A DNA stretch of 64,000 nt from Mastigamoeba balamuthi (Eukaryota > Evosea > Mastigamoebida > Mastigamoebidae): positions 31,664-95,663 of the forward strand of contig CACRSC010000089.1 in the NCBI GenBank assembly GCA_902651635.1. Reading direction: 5' to 3'. The translations under genes were made by a program, and so were the position numbers. The notes beneath the pieces are model-generated. The model worked only from the letters and a program-made list of their open reading frames with translations. It ran no database searches and was not told where the DNA came from. Shown here in pieces: positions 11,844-23,065 of the stretch. Every line of letters begins with the position of its first letter. Within the stretch, counting starts at the first letter, position 1.

Positions 11844-13929
11844 ATGTCGTTTGCCAAGGACCTCGTCGTGCGCCCTTTGCCCCGCCCCTGCCCTCACACC
11901 CCCTCCCCGCCCTCTCACCCCCCTGTCCCCCCGCGTGTGTGTGTGCCCTCCAGGACGCGCTGCCGGTGCTGTACAAGCGGACAGAGGGCACGCTCAAGTC
12001 GACGCACGAGGTCGGCAGCTTCCTCAACAAGCTCACGGCCCTCCGCCGCGACTACGCCTCCAAGGTCCGCGGCCTCGTCGCCGCCTACGCCCAGCGCAAG
12101 CTGCTCGCCAACCCCAGCCTCGACGGGTGCGCCCCCTCCCCCCTCAGCCCCCAATTCAATTCAGAAACCAAATTTAACGTTATAACCGCGGGGCGCGCGC
12201 CGGGTCTCGAACCAAAAATCCGGTGACCCCCGGGCGATACGGGTGTCGGCAGAACGGTGAGGAAGGCGGTGGTGAAGCTGGTGGAGGAGATCGAGGCGAC
12301 GGTGGCGCTCGAGACCAACTACACGACGAAGCTGACGGAGCTCAGCGCCGAGATCGAGTCGTTCCGCCAGAAGCAGGAGGCGCGCAGGCGCAAGATGCAG
12401 GTCGAGGGCGAGACCATGATGAAGGACCTCGCCGCCCAGTACGAGACCAACCGCAAGGCAAGCAGCCGCTCCTCCGGTGGGGGGGAGGAGGGGAGAAGGG
12501 GGGAGGGGGGAGGGGCTGCTTGTCGTGTCGGTTCTGCAGCGCTGCACGCGGGCCCGCGGCGCCTGTGCGGGGAGGCGGGGGAAACGTCGCATCTCAAGAG
12601 GCGCATTCCTCTTTCTTTCCAGACCGTTTCTCAGGCGGTCGCGTTTTCGTTTTGCGCAACGTCCCGTTTCCCGTTATTTTTTTTCCCGCGAGGGGAACTG
12701 AGCACAAATAACAAACCTGTTTTGTTTTGTTTTGTTTTGTTCAGTTGTTCTGATTTTGCTCCGAACATCGAGGGGGCGCAGCTTCTGCTCCCGGCACGCA
12801 TCTCACCGGGGCACACGGGCGCTGCGCTGCGCAGGCCAAGTCCAACTACAACATGCTGTCGCGCGAGGCGGAGAAGCAGCAGGTGGCGCTGGTCAAGGTG
12901 CAGGAGTCGTCCAAGTCGAGCCGCCTCGCGCAGGCCACCACGCGCGCCTCTGCGGCCACCGAGCGCGCGCGCGCGGCCGAGAGCGAGTACCGCGAGTGCG
13001 TCCGCGCCACCAACGACTGCATCACCACCGTCTACGGCACCCGCATGCCCGCCCTGCTCACCGACTTCCAATCCCTCGAAGGTGAGTGCTCCCTTTCTCT
13101 CCCTCCCCCTCCCTGCGTGCCGGTTATTCACCGCAACTCGATCGGTTTCGTCGCAGAGGAGCGCGTGTCCTTCATGCGCGACCGCCTGTCGAAGCACGCG
13201 TCGCACGTCACCACCGAGTTCCCCGAGTTCTACAACCGCAGCGCCAAGGCGCTGACCGAGAGCGCGACGGCCATCGACGTCGCCGCCGACATCGCCGAGT
13301 TTGTGACTGCCAACCGCACGGGCCACACGCAGCCCGCGCCGTGCCAGTTCGAGGCCTACCAGGCCGGCGCCTCCATGCCGCCCACTCAGCCCCCGCCCGC
13401 GGCGCCTCCGGTGTCCGGCTTCAAGTCCGCGGGCCTGCCGCCCGCCGTGGCCCCCGCGGCGTCGGCGGGCAGCGCCATCCCGCCCCCGTCTGCGCCCCCG
13501 CCGGCGTTCAACGGCTCGCCCGCGGGCCAGCAGCCGGCTGTGATGCTCGGGCGGCNCCCCGAGGGAGGGGCCGAGGGCGACGTGCCGCCGCCCGCGGAGC
13601 CCGACGACAACGTGCCGCCGCCCAGCGTCCCGCCGCCAGACCTGCAGCAGCCGCAGGGCACCGCGAGCAACGACTCGTCGTCGCGGGACGTGGCGCCGCC
13701 CTCGGCTGCCGAGGGCGGGATGATCGAGGTGAACCTGCGCGTGAGGGCGCTGTTCGACTACGAGGCCACGTGCGACAACGAGATGTCGTTCACGGCGGGC
13801 GAGGTGCTCAGCGTGACGGAGCAGGACGCCAGCGGCTGGTGGTTCGCGACCAAAGAGAAGCCCGGGCCCGACGGCACGTGCTCGGAGGGCTTCATCCCTC
13901 AGAACTACGTCGAGGTCATTCCCTCGTGA
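11844..13929 (+). CDS. F-BAR-type membrane-bending protein with C-terminal SH3
   Basis: Likely links curved membrane to actin regulators during endocytosis or protrusion. Five exons, 11844-11867, 11954-12126, 12253-12457, 12835-13081 and 13157-13929, give about 473 residues. The N-terminal half is alpha-helical and charged in the F-BAR/FCH style (MSFAKDLV, then LYKRTEGTLKSTHEVGSFLN, long coiled coil to about residue 270). A Pro/Ala-rich linker follows, containing one undetermined base (n at 13556). The C-terminal SH3 domain has ALFDYEA, the GWW motif and GFIPQNYVE. The third intron (12458-12834) is unusually long and has a GC donor (AAG then GCAAGC) required to keep frame. The formin next door has a proline-rich FH1 that such SH3 domains commonly bind, but a direct link is inference. 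Confidence 0.85.
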
Positions 13930-14109
13930 CCTTCCCCCTGTGCCCCGCCTCCCCTCCCCCCCCCCCCTCCCGCAAGCCTTGTCTCCCTCCCCTCCACACC
14001 CACTCCGGCAGAGCAAACACAATTGTTGTCTCATTCAACGGTCGCCCGCCTCCCCAATTAAAATGCCTGTGCGGAATCAGGAAATGAGGAGTTGGGAGGG
14101 GGAGCGCGC

Positions 14110-16926
14110 TCAGTGCGGCGCCTGGCCCGCGGAGCCGATGACGGCCAGCAGGGCCTTGGCCTTCTCGAACTCCTCTGCGGAGACCGACCGCCACGCGCTG
14201 CGGTTGCGGCGGCGCTCCTCCTGCGCGAGCTCCTTGGCGTTGGCCGAGCGCGCGGCGTCGACGGCCTCGCGGAACTGCTGCAGCGTCGAGAAGAACTCCT
14301 CGGGCGCCGCCGCCTGCTCGGGCTCCTCGCCGTAGTACTCGAGCAGGCTGCCGAACTCCATCTGCGCGCGCTTGACCGCCAGGTCCAGCGTCGCGGACAT
14401 GGACGCCGCGTTCATCACGAACTCGCGCAGGCGCGCCTTGAAGCGGGCGTCGTCGGGCCCGCTGGCCGCCGAGGAGAGCTCGCCCTGGGCCGCCTTGATG
14501 CCGTCGTCGAGCTCCGCGAGGTCCGCCTGCAGCAGCTGCAGCGAGCCGCTCTTGGCAGCCTCGGCCACGCCCGCGATCTCGTCCGACACGCTGACGACGC
14601 CGTCCTCGCTCGAGCACACGTACGTCATGTAGCGCAGCAGGTTCGTCCCGCCGTCCCCGGACCTCGTCTCCGCGAGCTGCGGCGTGCGGGCTGTCAGGGG
14701 GTGGCGTTGGCTGAGCGTGGCTGCAGTGCCGTACGCGGGTGAGGCTGCTGAGCTTGAAGCCCCTGGCGTTGCCCCTGAAGCTGCCCGCGTTGAGGAAGTT
14801 GCCGATCGCCAGTATGACCTCGAGCCACTTCTTGAACAGCGTGCTCCCGCGCAGCTGGCAGCACGCCAGCATGATCGCCCCGGTCCCCTGCGCGGCCGTG
14901 GGTCAGCCGAGCCGTCGAGGGAGAGCAGGAATGCGAACCTTCTCGATGTTGCCCGCCAGCGTGTCGAAGCGCAGAGCAGCCTCGACGCAGTGGAACTTGG
15001 CCGGGATGTTCGGAACAGGGAGGAGCTCTAGGAAGAGCTGCTCTGCCTTGGCGAGCTGGTGCAGGTCCCCGTTGTAGGCTCTGAGCAGCTCCATCTGCGT
15101 TCGTTGCGCTGTGAGCAGTGGCCAAGGAGAGCAAAGCGCGCCTCGTCCGAGGTGGGCAGCGCCTTCCGGAGAGTCCGTATGGCCTCGAGGGTGAGAGCAG
15201 CCCGGTTGATCTCGATCAAGGCCTTCTTCGCCTCAGAGGGCGCCAGCTTGAGCTGCGAGAGCACAATCGCTGCGCCCAACGCCCGTACCGTTCAGTCACA
15301 GCCCATAGAACACTGGTGGATGCGCACAGATGTTGCTGCCCTTCTTCTGGTCGAGGATGGTCACAGCCTTGGCGCCCGACACCCCAGAGGCCGCTGCGAG
15401 CAGTGGAGGCACCCTCAGTGCTCACCCCACACCGTTGCTGAGCCGCGTACAGCGGTGGTTGGCGGAGACCTGCTGCTGGAAGAGCCTCGTCAGCGTGCGC
15501 ACGTCGACGGGGCACGCGGCCACCGACGACCAGAACTCCGCCGCCCTCGCCTTGCCGTCGGGCAGCTTGTTCCACGCGAGCTGCTTCAGCTTTGGCCCCT
15601 TGGCGTCTGTCCCGTGCCCCTCACAGCAGTCAGTTCCTCCGCTCAGTTGATTCCTCCCGCGTACCGTCGGCCCTCTTCTTCGCTCCCGGAGGCGGCGGTG
15701 GCGGTGGCGCGTTCACCTCTGGCGGCGGCGGGGGAGGCGGCGGAGGCGGAGGGGGAGCGCCAGCCGGCGGAGGCACAGCGCCAGGCGCTGGCGGGGGCGG
15801 GGGCGATACACTGGGCGGTGTTGCCATCCGTTGCGCTCCGAGGAAGGGCGACGGTCTCGCAGGCTGCTGCTGCTGCGCTGCTGCAGGCACCGCGGACCTC
15901 TGCGCGGGCTCCGGGGGCTGGGACACCGGCAGCCTCTGCTGCGGGGCCGCGGGCGCCGCGCGGGCCACCTGCGGAGCGGGCCCCGGAGGGCTCGGGGGCA
16001 CCGGGGACGCGGGCTTCGCTGTGGTCTGCGTGGGCGATGCGGGCGCTGCCGTGGCCGTCATGACGCGCGACCTCCTGTTGGGGTTCGAGTACGAGTGCAC
16101 CGGCACGGGCGCCGCAGAGGGCACCGGCGGGCTCGGAGGGGGCTGGACCGACGCGGACGTGGCGCTGACGCGGGGCGACGTCTGCGAGGCCGTCGTCGGG
16201 GACCCACGGAGACGCGTGACCTCGTCCGCCAGCGCTGCGAGCAGCTCGTCCTTGGCGACCAGCTGCCCCTGGGCCTTCTTGAGCTCCTCCTGCAGCGTGG
16301 CCCTGCGCGCCTTCTCCACCTCGAACTGCTGCCTGAGGTCCTCGCTGCGCCCCCCCGGAGCGTGAGATCGCGTGCGCTGCTGTGGGCCTCTCAGGTGCCT
16401 TTTCTGGAGCTCCTCCTCGAACAGCAGCAGCTCCTCGACCATCTCGTCGCGCTCCGTCTTGATCTGCTTCAGCTCGCCGCTGGCCTCTGTCCACCACTGC
16501 TTCAGCACCGCCAGCTGCTCCGCGGCGCCCCTGCGATGACGCAGCACACGCGATGCAACGCGCCAGAGATACGCGGAACAGACGCCACCGCGGGGAAAAA
16601 TGGTCACACAACGCAACGACGGGCTCGCGGCGGTGGGCAGAGGCGCGATACAGCCGGGCGAGATCGTCGAGAGAGCGACTCGCGCGGGCAGAGTCGTCGA
16701 AGACGCTCTGGGGCAGGAATCCGAGCGGGCTGCTCTGCTTGTTGAGGCCCTGCGCCCCGCCGCTGTCGCTGGTACTCTCAGAGAGCTGCTCCGCGAGGGC
16801 CGTCGTCTGGCCCAGCGACGACGAGACCAGGACGCTCTGGCGCCTGAGCAGGCAGACGCTGAGCCGTCGCGAGCGTCGGTCTCCCATGCGGGCGGTACGC
16901 GGTATGCGGGTCCCTTGAAAACTCAA
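14110..16926 (-). CDS. Formin (FH1-FH2) actin nucleator
   Basis: Nucleates and elongates unbranched actin filaments. Exons on the minus strand: about 16926-16652, 16530-15665, 15606-15451, 15393-15328, 15269-15142, 15094-14939, 14887-14735 and 14676-14110; codon phases agree at every junction. The N-terminal part has a coiled coil (ELKQIKTERDEMVEELLLF), then an FH1 region with long proline runs near 15680-15830. FH2 landmarks follow: KQLAWNKLP, SGAKAVTILDQKKGSNI, KFHCVEAALRF, LEVILAIGNFLNAGSFRG and GFKLSSL. The start is either the ATG at 16926 or the in-frame one at 16887. I see no GBD/FH3 domain, so this may be a short formin or an upstream exon may be missed. The intron at 15095-15141 needs a GC donor. 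Confidence 0.88.
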
Positions 16927-17184
16927 ACTGGCGCAAAATCACCACCCGAAATAGTTAGTACTAAATGACCAATGATCTCATTCTTTTCAATTGGTCACAA
17001 CCGAGTTCCAAGAAAACTGTCAATTCCCACGGAAAAATGCGACGTGCAGCACTCAGAGACGGAGAACCGCTTGAAAGAAGGGCCTGTGAAGGCAATGTTC
17101 GAGGGATTTGTATTGTATTGCCTCTGCTGTGATGAACAAACAGCGCAGTTGAAAGGCCATCAGCGCGTGGTGGGGTGATGCTGA

Positions 17185-17460
17185 TCAGGGGGTGGGAGCA
17201 GCCATGGCAATGGCAGTCAGCTTGGACAGAATGGACCCGGCAGCGACGTTGCCCGCGAACGCCTGAGCACTGGCAGCAACAGACCCCGCAGTGATCCCCG
17301 CCTGGCCGATGCCCAGCATTGTAGCAGCGATAGGGGCACACCCAGCGAGCAGGCAGATGCCTCCCACAGTCCCCACAGTGGCGGCGGCAAGCAGGCCCAT
17401 AGCTCTTTCTATCAGGGCCAACAACAACTTGTGAAGCGCCAGACACGTGGCCTGCTTCAC
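17185..17460 (-). CDS. Small ISG12/IFI6-like hydrophobic protein
   Basis: A 91-residue single-exon frame rich in Gly and Ala. After a short amphipathic start it reads VGTVGGICLLAGCAPIAATM and then GITAGSVAASAQAFAGNVAAGS, the glycine-patterned core typical of the interferon alpha-inducible IFI27/IFI6 (ISG12) family. In animals these proteins sit in mitochondrial or other membranes and influence cell death; the role in protists is unknown. Two hydrophobic stretches are visible. Length is close to the family norm (80-130). An additional upstream exon cannot be excluded. Assignment rests on the motif only. Confidence 0.65.
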   Translation of the reverse strand: MKQATCLALHKLLLALIERAMGLLAAATVGTVGGICLLAGCAPIAATMLGIGQAGITAGSVAASAQAFAGNVAAGSILSKLTAIAMAAPTP

Positions 17461-18019
17461 AAAATCCGGCGCAACCCACTGGGTCTCTCCTGCTGACGTG
17501 TCTGCGAAACAGAGTGCGGGAGTGGCTCAACCAGGGGTCTTCTACACCGCATCCAAACGTCAGACGTGCGTGGCCTCCTTCCTCTATCCGGGCCAACCAA
17601 TGGGCCTGTCTCCCTGCTGTGTAAAGACGCAGCGTGACAGTGTACTATTTGAAAAGTAAAAACGCACTGCCACAATGGAATATGTGACGCAGCTGCTGCC
17701 GCCACTCCGTGAGGCCGGGTACCACATGAATGAAGCGCACTGAGTATAACTAACCACATACGTAGCCCCAGTGACAGTAGCAAGAGAATCGACTGCCCAT
17801 TAAGCCCAGCAACGGTTTGTGATACAAACACTTGCCCCAACTTTCCGCCGTGCCAAGAGCGCGGGTGTTGCCTCCAGTGTGGCGCTCTACGCCATCTGCT
17901 GGGTTGGGAATGTGCACACCGACCGAACTACTCTGCCATGACTCTGAATACGTGTCGGTTGTGCCTTGGTGGTGTCTGAGCGTGTGTGTGCCAGGTCTGT
18001 GTGGTGCTATGTGGGTGCT
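17461..18019. other. Intergenic spacer, no gene seen
   Basis: About 560 bases between the ISG12-like gene and the RGS receptor stop, less GC-rich than the flanks. Open frames here are short and unlike known proteins. Confidence 0.5.
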
Positions 18020-20365
18020 TCATAGCTTCTCCGACTCGCTGGACCTCGAGTCGGAGAAGACGACGGACTTCTTCGGAGTGGATGCCGATGTCGACGTGTC
18101 GTCTTCGTCCTTGCGCTCCAGGCTGCGCACTCCCGCCGACGTCACCGCGCTCCACAGCCCAGACATAAACGTCCGCGTCGCCTTCGCGTTCCTCGAGTGC
18201 ACACCCGCGCGCACGCGCGCCAGCAGCGACCCCGCCAGCGCCAGCGCCGGTGACGCCGAGAGCCTGTACATCGCGTAGAACCCCACCGACACCGTGTTGG
18301 TGTCGAGGAACCGCGGGACCGTGTCGGTGGCGACGAGGTGAACGACCTCGCGGACCGCCAAGTCGAACGCGTTGGCGTCGCCCGGCGTCGACGCGTCGGC
18401 GCGCCGCAGGGCAGCGCTGCGGGCCGCCGCGCTCACGTTGAGCGACGAGGCCGAGTCCGGGTCGAAGTACGTCTGCGCGATCGCGGCCGCCACGTCGCGG
18501 GCGCTCGCGTCCCAGTCGTCCGACGCCACCGAGGGCGACAGCTCGCACATCTGGCGGTACAGCGAGACGTCGACGAGGAACTGCACGTTCTCGGCCGACT
18601 CGTTCTGGACGCCGAAGGCCTTGAGGCACTCGACGAGCAGCGGGTCCGCGAGGATCTGGTCGAGCTGCACCGTGCGGTCCGCGGGGGCCTCGGCCGGGGC
18701 GCAGAGCAGGTCGAGGGCCGGCGAGAGCCCCGCCGAGGCCCACGCGCACTGGGGCAGCGCCAGCGCGCACATCTCGCGCGCCTCGTTGAGCTGCCGCTGC
18801 ACGTGCAGGGCCCGGAGCGACCGCTCGAGCCGCGTGCGCATCATGTCGACGAGGTGGCACAGCTGGCAGCCCAGCTCGCCGATCTCGTCGCCGCCCGACG
18901 AGTACTCCGCGAGCTCCGCCTCGTCGACGGCGTCGGCCCCGAGCGCGGCGGTCATCTTCGAGAGCACCGCGGCGTCAGGCAGCGCTCCGGGCAGCTTGGC
19001 GACGACGTCGAGGAGCTGGACGAGTGGCCGGATGACGTAGAAGTGCAGGATGAAGAGCCCGACGACGTACGAGACGAGCACGAGGCCGCCGAGCACGCAG
19101 CCCGCGATGACGATGCTGTCCACCGCCTCGCGCATCGCCACCTGCGGCACGTCGACGCGGAACACGACCGGCGCGAACTCGAAGCCCCGGATCTCGCTCC
19201 TCACCGTGAAGTACGCTGGGAAAGCGGCGACGCCCAGTGAGAAAACCGGGGGGAATTGCCGACTCCCAGAGGGAAAAACCAACAAAACCGCACCGACGGA
19301 GTGGTCGCGGGTGCTGGCGAGGTGCGGGGGGCACGTGCGGAGGCCGCCCTCGGCGTCGAGGTCGCTGGCGCGGACGCTCTCGACGGCGATGTCGGGCGAC
19401 AGCCAGCGGTGGCGGCGCTGCGGGAACCACGAGGGGCGCAGCCGAGACGCGGCGCTGCGGGCCGACGCCGGCATGGCGCCCGGGGCGTCGGGCGACCACA
19501 TGGAGACGCAGGCCGAGGCGGTGGCCAGCGTCACGTTGAGGCCGAAGTCGTCGAGGAACTTCCCGAGGGCCATGTAGCCGACGTTGGCCCCGTCGGAGCC
19601 GCGGACGACGGGGACGAAGCCCAAGGGGATCGCGGGGCTGTCGGCCAGCGACACGACGCCCGCCCACCGCGGCCGCATGTTGCCGCACGACAGGGTGCCG
19701 TTGCGGAAGAACGCGGGGACCGGGGCGAGGGCCCCGGACCTGTTGAAGCAGAGCTGGAACGACGGGGCGCAGGCGGAGCTGAAGACGAAGAGGCAGCTGA
19801 TGACCGGGGCGCCCTCGCTGACGGCAGCCCCGCGCTGCACGAACGTGCCCGTCGCCCAGCGCATGAACGCGCTCGTGTTGCCCGCCGACAGCGCCTCGAC
19901 GGCCTCGACGGTCTCCGTGGCCTTGGTGATGGGCTCCAGCCCCTCCTGGGCGGACGTTAGTTTTTCTTCTCGCAGTACAGAAGTGTGCGTGGGCGCTGGG
20001 GGGGACCACCACCGAGACAACACTGCAGGAGAACTCCACCCACCCCACCACAGGCCCGTCGCAGGGGGTGGGGGAGAGACTCGCCTGGATCCAGCTGTAG
20101 ATGCTCACCATCATGTTCACGGCGCGCCCGGCGTCGCCACGCGCGCAGTCGTCGTCGTACTCGCGGATGTAGAGCGCGAGGTAGACCGTCATGCCGGCGA
20201 ACACAGCCACTTCGGTGTGGGGCGAGAGGCGGTGGAAATTCAGTCGAACAGAGGACACACAGAGGACAGCCAGCGAGGGGCACAGCGCTGGGGAGAGGAC
20301 GCACGGATGACGCAGAGCACGGCGACGCCGCTCAGGAGGACGCGCCCGCGCAGCCCGACGTGCAT
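18020..20365 (-). CDS. Membrane sensor with extracellular Cache-like region and cytoplasmic RGS domain
   Basis: Probably a receptor that accelerates GTP hydrolysis by G-alpha subunits. The ATG at 20363-20365 begins a short exon; joined to the next it makes a single hydrophobic segment (VLLSGVAVLCVI + LAVFAGMTVYLALYI). An ectodomain of about 330 residues with paired cysteines and N-glycosylation sequons follows, then a second membrane span (VIAGCVLGGLVLVSYVVGLF) and a short HAMP-like linker. About 18290-18690 encodes an RGS domain (ILADPLLVECLKAFGVQNES, NVQFLVDVSLYRQM, ending TVPRFLDTNTV). The Ser/Thr-rich tail ends ESEKL. Introns include one at 19946-20084 with donor GCGAGT. Two-membrane-span topology resembles the cyclase at 56238. 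The Cache assignment is by layout and needs a profile search. Confidence 0.72.
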
Positions 20366-20704
20366 TGTGCCCCCGCTCGCTGCAGCGGCTTTAGGGGGGT
20401 CAGTGCAGGCCCGTCCGGGTTTGTTCACACAATGTTCGAAATGTTCGCCCGAGAGGACCGACCGGACGATGACGGATATTGGTGCACCGGAGGTTCACTT
20501 TTCGTTCCTGTCGGGCCGATGATATCTCTGGTATTCCTCTCCCGAAATGGCCAATGAACAAACACACACTCTTTTCTCCCGTCGTGGGCGACGCCGCAAT
20601 CATCGGTGGTGGCAAATGCGCAGACGCTCTCCTCAGCCCGTGTGGCCCGGATCCGACGGGCCCCCGCGCGACGGTCCTTCCCCCCGAGCCACGCCGGGTC
20701 TCCC
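20366..20704. promoter_or_regulatory. Spacer upstream of the RGS receptor
   Basis: Lies between the RGS receptor start and the stop of the next minus-strand gene, so it must hold the receptor promoter and the neighbour's 3' end. No motif is clear. Confidence 0.4.
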
Positions 20705-22317
20705 TCACGCTTCTCCGCTGTGGTTCGGCCGCAGCACGACGCTGCCCGTCGCGGGGTCGATGACGTCAGGCCCGCAGCTCTCGAGCGCGATGTCGATGTC
20801 CGTCGACTCGACGTCGTAGACGGGCGCGGCGCTCCTGATGGCCGCCGCGAAGAGCGCAGGGGGCGGCGTGATGGCCCTGTCGAGCAGCACGGGCACGGGG
20901 CTGCAGCCGTCGAGCACAACGGTGCTGCCCAGGCCGGCCCCGTAGAGGCAGCCCGCGGTGGTGGTGCCACAGGCCAGCGGGTTGGCGTAGGCGAGCGACG
21001 ACTGCGGGGTGAAGGCGCTGTTGGGGTCGGCCATCCGCGAGACGTCGACGAGCTCGAGCTGCCGCTTGGTGCTCTGCGGCCACACGCGCCGGAGGACCAG
21101 CGCCACGGCCACCGCCACGCAGGCGCCGACGGCGACGAGGCCCACGACGGACCCCACGATGGCCGCCACGACGACCTTCTCCCTGGTCGCCCCCACCCCC
21201 TCGTCTGCCGCAGAGAGGTGTCCTCGCGTCAGTCTTGCGCACTCCCAGGGCCACGAGGGGGGTTATCGCACATTGGTGGCAGAGGCCGCTGGGGTGGGGC
21301 TCCCCGGCCACGCACGTGCAACTCCGGCAGTCGGGGTCGAACCTGTACGTGGTGTCGCACTGCTCGCCGGCGTCCAGGAGCCCGTTGCCGCACGTGGTGC
21401 AGCCGCTGGCCGCACTGTCCGGCACGGTGCCCGCCACGCACGTGCAGTTCCGAGTGCAGTTGGCCGCTGTGTCGCACTGCTCCCCCGCGTCCACCACCCC
21501 GTTCCCGCACACTGCAGGCCCACAGCCCAGAGCCCGTCAGCGAGAGGCCTCGCGGCGATGGGGCGAGCGCGCACGGGTGCAGAGCCCTCGTGGCAGCGGC
21601 AGGGCGCCGGGCGAGCACGTGCAGTTGGCGGTGCAGAGGGCCGAGCCGTCGCACTGCTCCCCGGGCTCGAGCAGAGCGTTGCCGCAGCCGCGCTCGAGGA
21701 CGTCGATGGCGAGGTTCCTGCCCACGTCGCCAGCCCACACCGGGTGCGTCCTGTTGCAGCCGCAGCACCCCGTGACCTCGTAGGACGCGGGCGTCCCGGA
21801 GAACGCGTAGCTGAACGTGGCCGCGTCGCCGCTCGTCGCGTTGAGCGTCGCGGGCCGCTGGACTGTCGCCGCCCACCGCGAGCAGCGCTCGTCGGTACAC
21901 CTGCCGTAGCGCACGCTGCACTCCAGCTGGCCTGCAGCGGGACACTCGGGTGGGTGAGCGAGCCTGCCAGAAACCGGTGCGACCCGGCGGTTGTGTTGAG
22001 AAAAACCGCGTCCGATTTCACGTCCCCGTCTCGGAATAGAAGGCCGTCGGAATACCGGAACGCCCGCGCAAGCAAAACGCGCAGTGCACGTCTGTGGGAG
22101 CAGGGGCCGGGGCGACCAACGCACTGTCGTTGCACTCGGGGTCGACGACGGCGGTCAGCGTGATGAGCACCGTGTCGCCGCGGAATGCCGTGATCCTCGT
22201 GGGGAAGTCGGGCACGAGGTGCACTGCGCTGACGCTGCAGGACAGCGCTGCTGGCAGGCACGCGAGCGAGGCGGCCACGGCGGCCACGGCGGCGACCTGC
22301 GCGATCCAGCAGCCCAT
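20705..22317 (-). CDS. Type I membrane protein with DUF4215-like Cys repeats (paralogue A)
   Basis: Starts with a signal peptide (MGCWIAQVAAVAAVAASLAC). The first exon ends in NDS at a junction with donor GTGCGT. The ectodomain contains a segment ending in GCCGCN and repeats of the form CGNGxLxxGEQCDxxxxC, as in the DUF4215 / Myxococcus Cys-rich repeat families. A single membrane span (VVVAAIVGSVVGLVAVGACV) is followed by RR and a cytoplasmic tail of about 130 residues. The tail ends with YDVES and PDVIDPATGSV, both shared with paralogue B at 23066-24729. The two genes have the same exon plan and orientation, so they are a tandem duplication. Likely a cell-surface receptor or adhesin; ligand unknown. 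Confidence 0.78.
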
Positions 22318-23065
22318 GGCGAGCGGTCCCAGTGTCCCCAGGTGGCTCGGGACGTGCGTGGCGAGGCTGCAGGGTGCCCGGGGTCTGTGGGGCCGAGAGG
22401 GGGACTGCTGTGTTGTGTTGTTGGGACGGAGGGGTGCAGTCTGCCGTTTTCCTTTTTGTCGGATAATCTAGAGGAGCGGATTTTGATTCTCCGAGATTCG
22501 GGTTCTCGAGCGAAGGGTTCCAGAGCTGCAGGGGGTTTGCGACTCGTTGTGCGGTGTGCGGAAGAGATCCAGCGAAGTACAGCGTCGGGACCCGTAAAGA
22601 CGCGGTTCGGATATCCGGCAGAACAGAGTTACAGTTTTCCCTTCACAAACCCCTGACATCGGGGGGAACAAGCTGACAAGCGCCTATCATACCGGCCTTC
22701 CCCGTTCTCTGGGCAAGCAGAAAGGGTCAGACCGCTCTTGTTAACTTGACTTCGCAATCACACCTCGCAGATCATCATCGCCGCACCTTCCATGCATGTT
22801 TGTTTATCTTACTAAAGCTACCTTGCTCGCTTATCGAACGGTGAGCGTTCTTGCACGAGCGGCGCTCCAATGATTCCTCCCCTTGTGCCTTGCCGCCGCA
22901 GAGAACCACATTCGGGAAGAGGACAAGCGTTCCATCGAACTGGGTGACTGGCACCGAGGAACAGACCCCCCACTATCACGCAGCATTCAATTTTTGAAAT
23001 CATAAGCGCTGCATTACTGGCTGAGGGACCGCGTTGCCCGTCGTCGCCGAGAGACTAGTGAGGCG
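22318..23065. other. Spacer between tandem paralogues
   Basis: Holds the promoter of paralogue A and the 3' region of paralogue B. The part from 22680 to 23000 is less GC-rich than the genes. No coding region stands out. Confidence 0.45.

Noticed and set aside
12178-12240. tRNA-like B-box (GGTTCGAGACCC on minus)
   Set aside because: No matching acceptor, D or anticodon arms; it lies inside a frame-required intron.
20309-20330. N-terminal hydrophobic exon of the RGS receptor read as a separate small protein
   Set aside because: Splicing at GTGCGT in phase 1 fuses it to the next hydrophobic segment to make one membrane span.
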